Made by a program: the position numbers and the translations under genes. Positions 33,720-35,004 of a DNA stretch of 35,004 nucleotides are shown piece after piece (within the stretch, counting starts at the first letter, position 1; each line of letters starts with the position of its first letter). Source of the DNA: JANXXV01 sp040002435 (GTDB lineage Bacteria > Acidobacteriota > Terriglobia > Bryobacterales > Bryobacteraceae). Under the pieces are notes generated by a model that was not told the origin of the DNA, searched no databases, and worked only from the letters and a program-made list of their open reading frames with translations. Where the stretch lies: positions 1 through 35,004 of the forward strand of contig JBDUEM010000046.1 in assembly GCA_040002435.1 (NCBI GenBank), written 5' to 3'.

Positions 33720-34068
33720 GGGCTCAATTCTATCCTTATTTTATCGTAATTAGACGTTAACCAACATACAGATGATTGCGTATGGCCGGTGGATTTAACG
33801 TGCCTTCTTGCTTGATGAGGGCTGCCTGCTGGGGTTCTGGTTCAGCGACTGTTCCAACAGCGCCTTGATGACCGATTGCCAGAATTCGTTGCCGCACGGC
33901 CTCACGCACCGGTGTCTGCCGGCCCCTAGCGAACGAGCAGCGCAAAATTACCCCGAACTTGATCAAATTCGAAGAATCGCAAGAAGCCGCCGCACGCGCC
34001 TGGAGACCCGGCCGCACGAATTGCAACCGGATCTCGACAATTCAAAGTGAAGGTGACGTAGGAGAAGT
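33720..34068. other. 349-bp stretch without a convincing gene
   Basis: This gap separates the FAH-family gene from the last cytochrome operon. The left 40 bp hold that operon's promoter and a TATCGT box. The remaining ~300 bp contain overlapping open frames of 80-89 codons on both strands (33808-34050 plus, 33757-34026 minus). None has a ribosome site, a recognisable domain or a natural-looking composition. It may be a decayed gene. I see no clear terminator for the FAH gene. Confidence 0.5.
33738..33747 (-). promoter_or_regulatory. Promoter -10 element overlapped by a TATCGT box before the last cytochrome operon
   Basis: On the minus strand TAAAAT (33738-33743) is a 5/6 match to a -10; no good -35 is seen. 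The plus strand reads TTTTATCGT at 33739-33747, the same core as the 19-bp boxes at 25443 and near 29607. The overlap suits repression by the same protein, but the box has no clear second arm. Confidence 0.4.
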
Positions 34069-34917
34069 TTATTCGACAATCACAACAGGGTTCGACAACT
34101 CACCGATCTCGGGCACAGTAATGGTCACGGTGTCGCCCGCGGCCAGCGCCGACTCCTCCGTAACGATGATGCCCGTGCCGGTCAACAGCACCGATCCCGC
34201 GGGAACAGGATTCGCCCGCAGCAGATAGGCAATCAGCGCCTCGAACTTCCGGTTCAATTTCGCCGTACTCGTGGTCCCGGAAAATAACGTCCCACTGCCG
34301 CGCTGAATCACACAGGTCATTTGCAGGTTGTATGGATCCGTAATTTCGTCTGGAGTAACAATCACCGGACCCAACGAACAGCAGCCGGTGTACATCTTCG
34401 ACTGCGGCAGGTAGAGCGGGTTCTCGCGCTCCAGATCCCACGCCGAGACATCGTCGGCGATGGTGTAGCCGAGAATCTCGCCCTTCGCGCCCAGGATGAG
34501 CGCCAGCTCCGGTTCGGGAGCAGTGAATTTGGAGTCGCTGCGGACGCCGATATCCTTACGGGGACCCACGCAGAAGCGCGCGGTCCCCTTGAAGAATATT
34601 TCCGGTCGCGGGTCGCGATAGACATGCGCATAGAAGCCTTCGCGCGTGCCGTGCTCCGCGTCGCGGAAGTCGGCACTGGTCTGGTAGGTGCAGCCGCAGG
34701 CCCACACCTCGCGGGGATGAAGTGGAATGATGGGCAGCGCCGCTTCCTTATGCGCGCTCGCCAGCCGCGCGGACACCTTTGCCAGCGACGCATTCTCCAT
34801 CTCGGCCAGCCGGATCAGATCGTACATGGTGTAGTCCGGAATCGGCCGCACCATGCCGTCTTTCTCAAAGATCGCGGCGGTTACATTGTTGTTCCAACGA
34901 ATCTGTCCAAGGCGCAT
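34069..34917 (-). CDS. Fumarylacetoacetate hydrolase-family protein, probable 2-keto-3-deoxy-sugar-acid dehydratase
   Basis: This 282-residue protein has the FAH fold in its C-terminal two thirds. Likely metal ligands are E135 and E137 (APEPELALIL) and D155/D156 (IADDVSAWDLE), with a conserved lysine at about 174 (PQSKMYTG). FAH-family members include acylpyruvases and the 2-keto-3-deoxy-pentonate dehydratases of the non-phosphorylating pentose pathway. The neighbour 4 bp upstream is an aldehyde dehydrogenase whose C-terminus resembles 2-oxoglutarate-semialdehyde dehydrogenase. The pair would convert a 2-keto-3-deoxy-pentonate to 2-oxoglutarate semialdehyde and then to 2-oxoglutarate. This is inferred from family and context; other FAH activities remain possible. 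No ribosome site is visible, and the short gap implies translation coupled to the upstream gene. Confidence 0.88.
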   Translation of the reverse strand: MRLGQIRWNNNVTAAIFEKDGMVRPIPDYTMYDLIRLAEMENASLAKVSARLASAHKEAALPIIPLHPREVWACGCTYQTSADFRDAEHGTREGFYAHVYRDPRPEIFFKGTARFCVGPRKDIGVRSDSKFTAPEPELALILGAKGEILGYTIADDVSAWDLERENPLYLPQSKMYTGCCSLGPVIVTPDEITDPYNLQMTCVIQRGSGTLFSGTTSTAKLNRKFEALIAYLLRANPVPAGSVLLTGTGIIVTEESALAAGDTVTITVPEIGELSNPVVIVE

Positions 34918-34921
34918 CGAT

Positions 34922-35004
34922 CTAATATTTCAGGTACACGGTCTTGTAATCGCTGTAGAATTCCAGCGCCGCCGGTCCCTGCTCCTTTGCTCCAAAGCTG
35001 GAGT
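34922..35004 (-). CDS. Aldehyde dehydrogenase, C-terminal fragment (truncated by window edge)
   Basis: Reading the minus strand back from a TAG at 34924-34922 gives a peptide ending SSFGAKEQGPAALEFYSDY followed by KTVYLKY. That is the usual C-terminus of aldehyde dehydrogenases (SGxGxxE...EFYxxxKTVYL), closest in my recollection to the 2-oxoglutarate-semialdehyde group. Only the last 27 or so codons are inside the window. The 4-bp gap to the FAH gene indicates a shared transcript. The fragment is too short to name the substrate from sequence alone. Confidence 0.8.
   Translation of the reverse strand, partial: SSFGAKEQGPAALEFYSDYKTVYLKY

Noticed and set aside
33757..34026. 89-codon minus-strand frame in the gap before the FAH gene
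   Set aside because: It has no ribosome site or domain, an odd composition, and competes with a frame on the other strand.

Overview
The window looks like a chromosomal piece of an Acidobacteriota genome of the Bryobacterales/Solibacter type. This rests on gene content, not on a marker gene. The clues are several pairs of a secreted 'planctomycete-type' cytochrome (PSCyt1/DUF1549/DUF1553 or DUF1587/1592/1588/1585) with a Tat-exported DUF1501 or DUF1552 protein, a very large Oar-like TonB-dependent receptor with an N-terminal carboxypeptidase-regulatory-like domain followed by a TPR protein, frequent TTG starts, and moderately GC-rich coding DNA. Planctomycetota share the cytochrome pairs, but the Oar-type receptor fits Acidobacteriota better. 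I see no rRNA, tRNA, CRISPR, IS element or phage gene.

Layout, left to right. (1) 3-485 is the C-terminal end of a secreted protein with a PKD-like domain. It converges on a DUF1592-type cytochrome plus DUF1552 pair (5992 down to 568). (2) Back to back with that pair, across 57 bp, runs a PSCyt1/DUF1549/DUF1553 plus DUF1501 pair (6050-10042). (3) A zinc alcohol dehydrogenase and an aspartoacylase/DoeB-like deacylase (12174 down to 10039) diverge from the TonB receptor and TPR protein (12423-17186). (4) An MFS transporter (18394 down to 17153) diverges from an enolase-superfamily sugar-acid dehydratase-like gene (18510-19628). (5) A four-gene leftward unit, 25344 down to 19625, holds a cytochrome, DUF1501, a PIG-L deacetylase and an EamA transporter. 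(6) Diverging from it is a secreted clan-D-like glycoside hydrolase (25505-28288), which converges on a ROK repressor. The repressor lies downstream of a further cytochrome/DUF1501 pair (33719 down to 28277). (7) At the right edge are an FAH-family dehydratase and the last 27 codons of an aldehyde dehydrogenase, a pair typical of oxidative pentose or sugar-acid breakdown.

Read together, the window looks like a carbohydrate-use neighbourhood. It encodes a receptor, an exported hydrolase, exported multi-domain cytochrome/phosphatase-fold pairs of unknown chemistry, cytoplasmic sugar-acid enzymes and transporters. The least expected signal is a set of related AT-rich boxes (core TATCGT or TATCAC). 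They lie at the shared control region of the cytochrome unit and the glycosidase, in front of the ROK gene, and in front of the last cytochrome pair. One 19-bp copy recurs with a single mismatch about 4.1 kb away. I propose these boxes as operators of the local ROK repressor, which would tie the poorly understood cytochrome/DUF1501 pairs to a sugar signal.

Four convergent gene pairs overlap at their 3' ends, so little room is left for terminators. Several genes lack a visible Shine-Dalgarno sequence and have a -10-like hexamer very close to the start.
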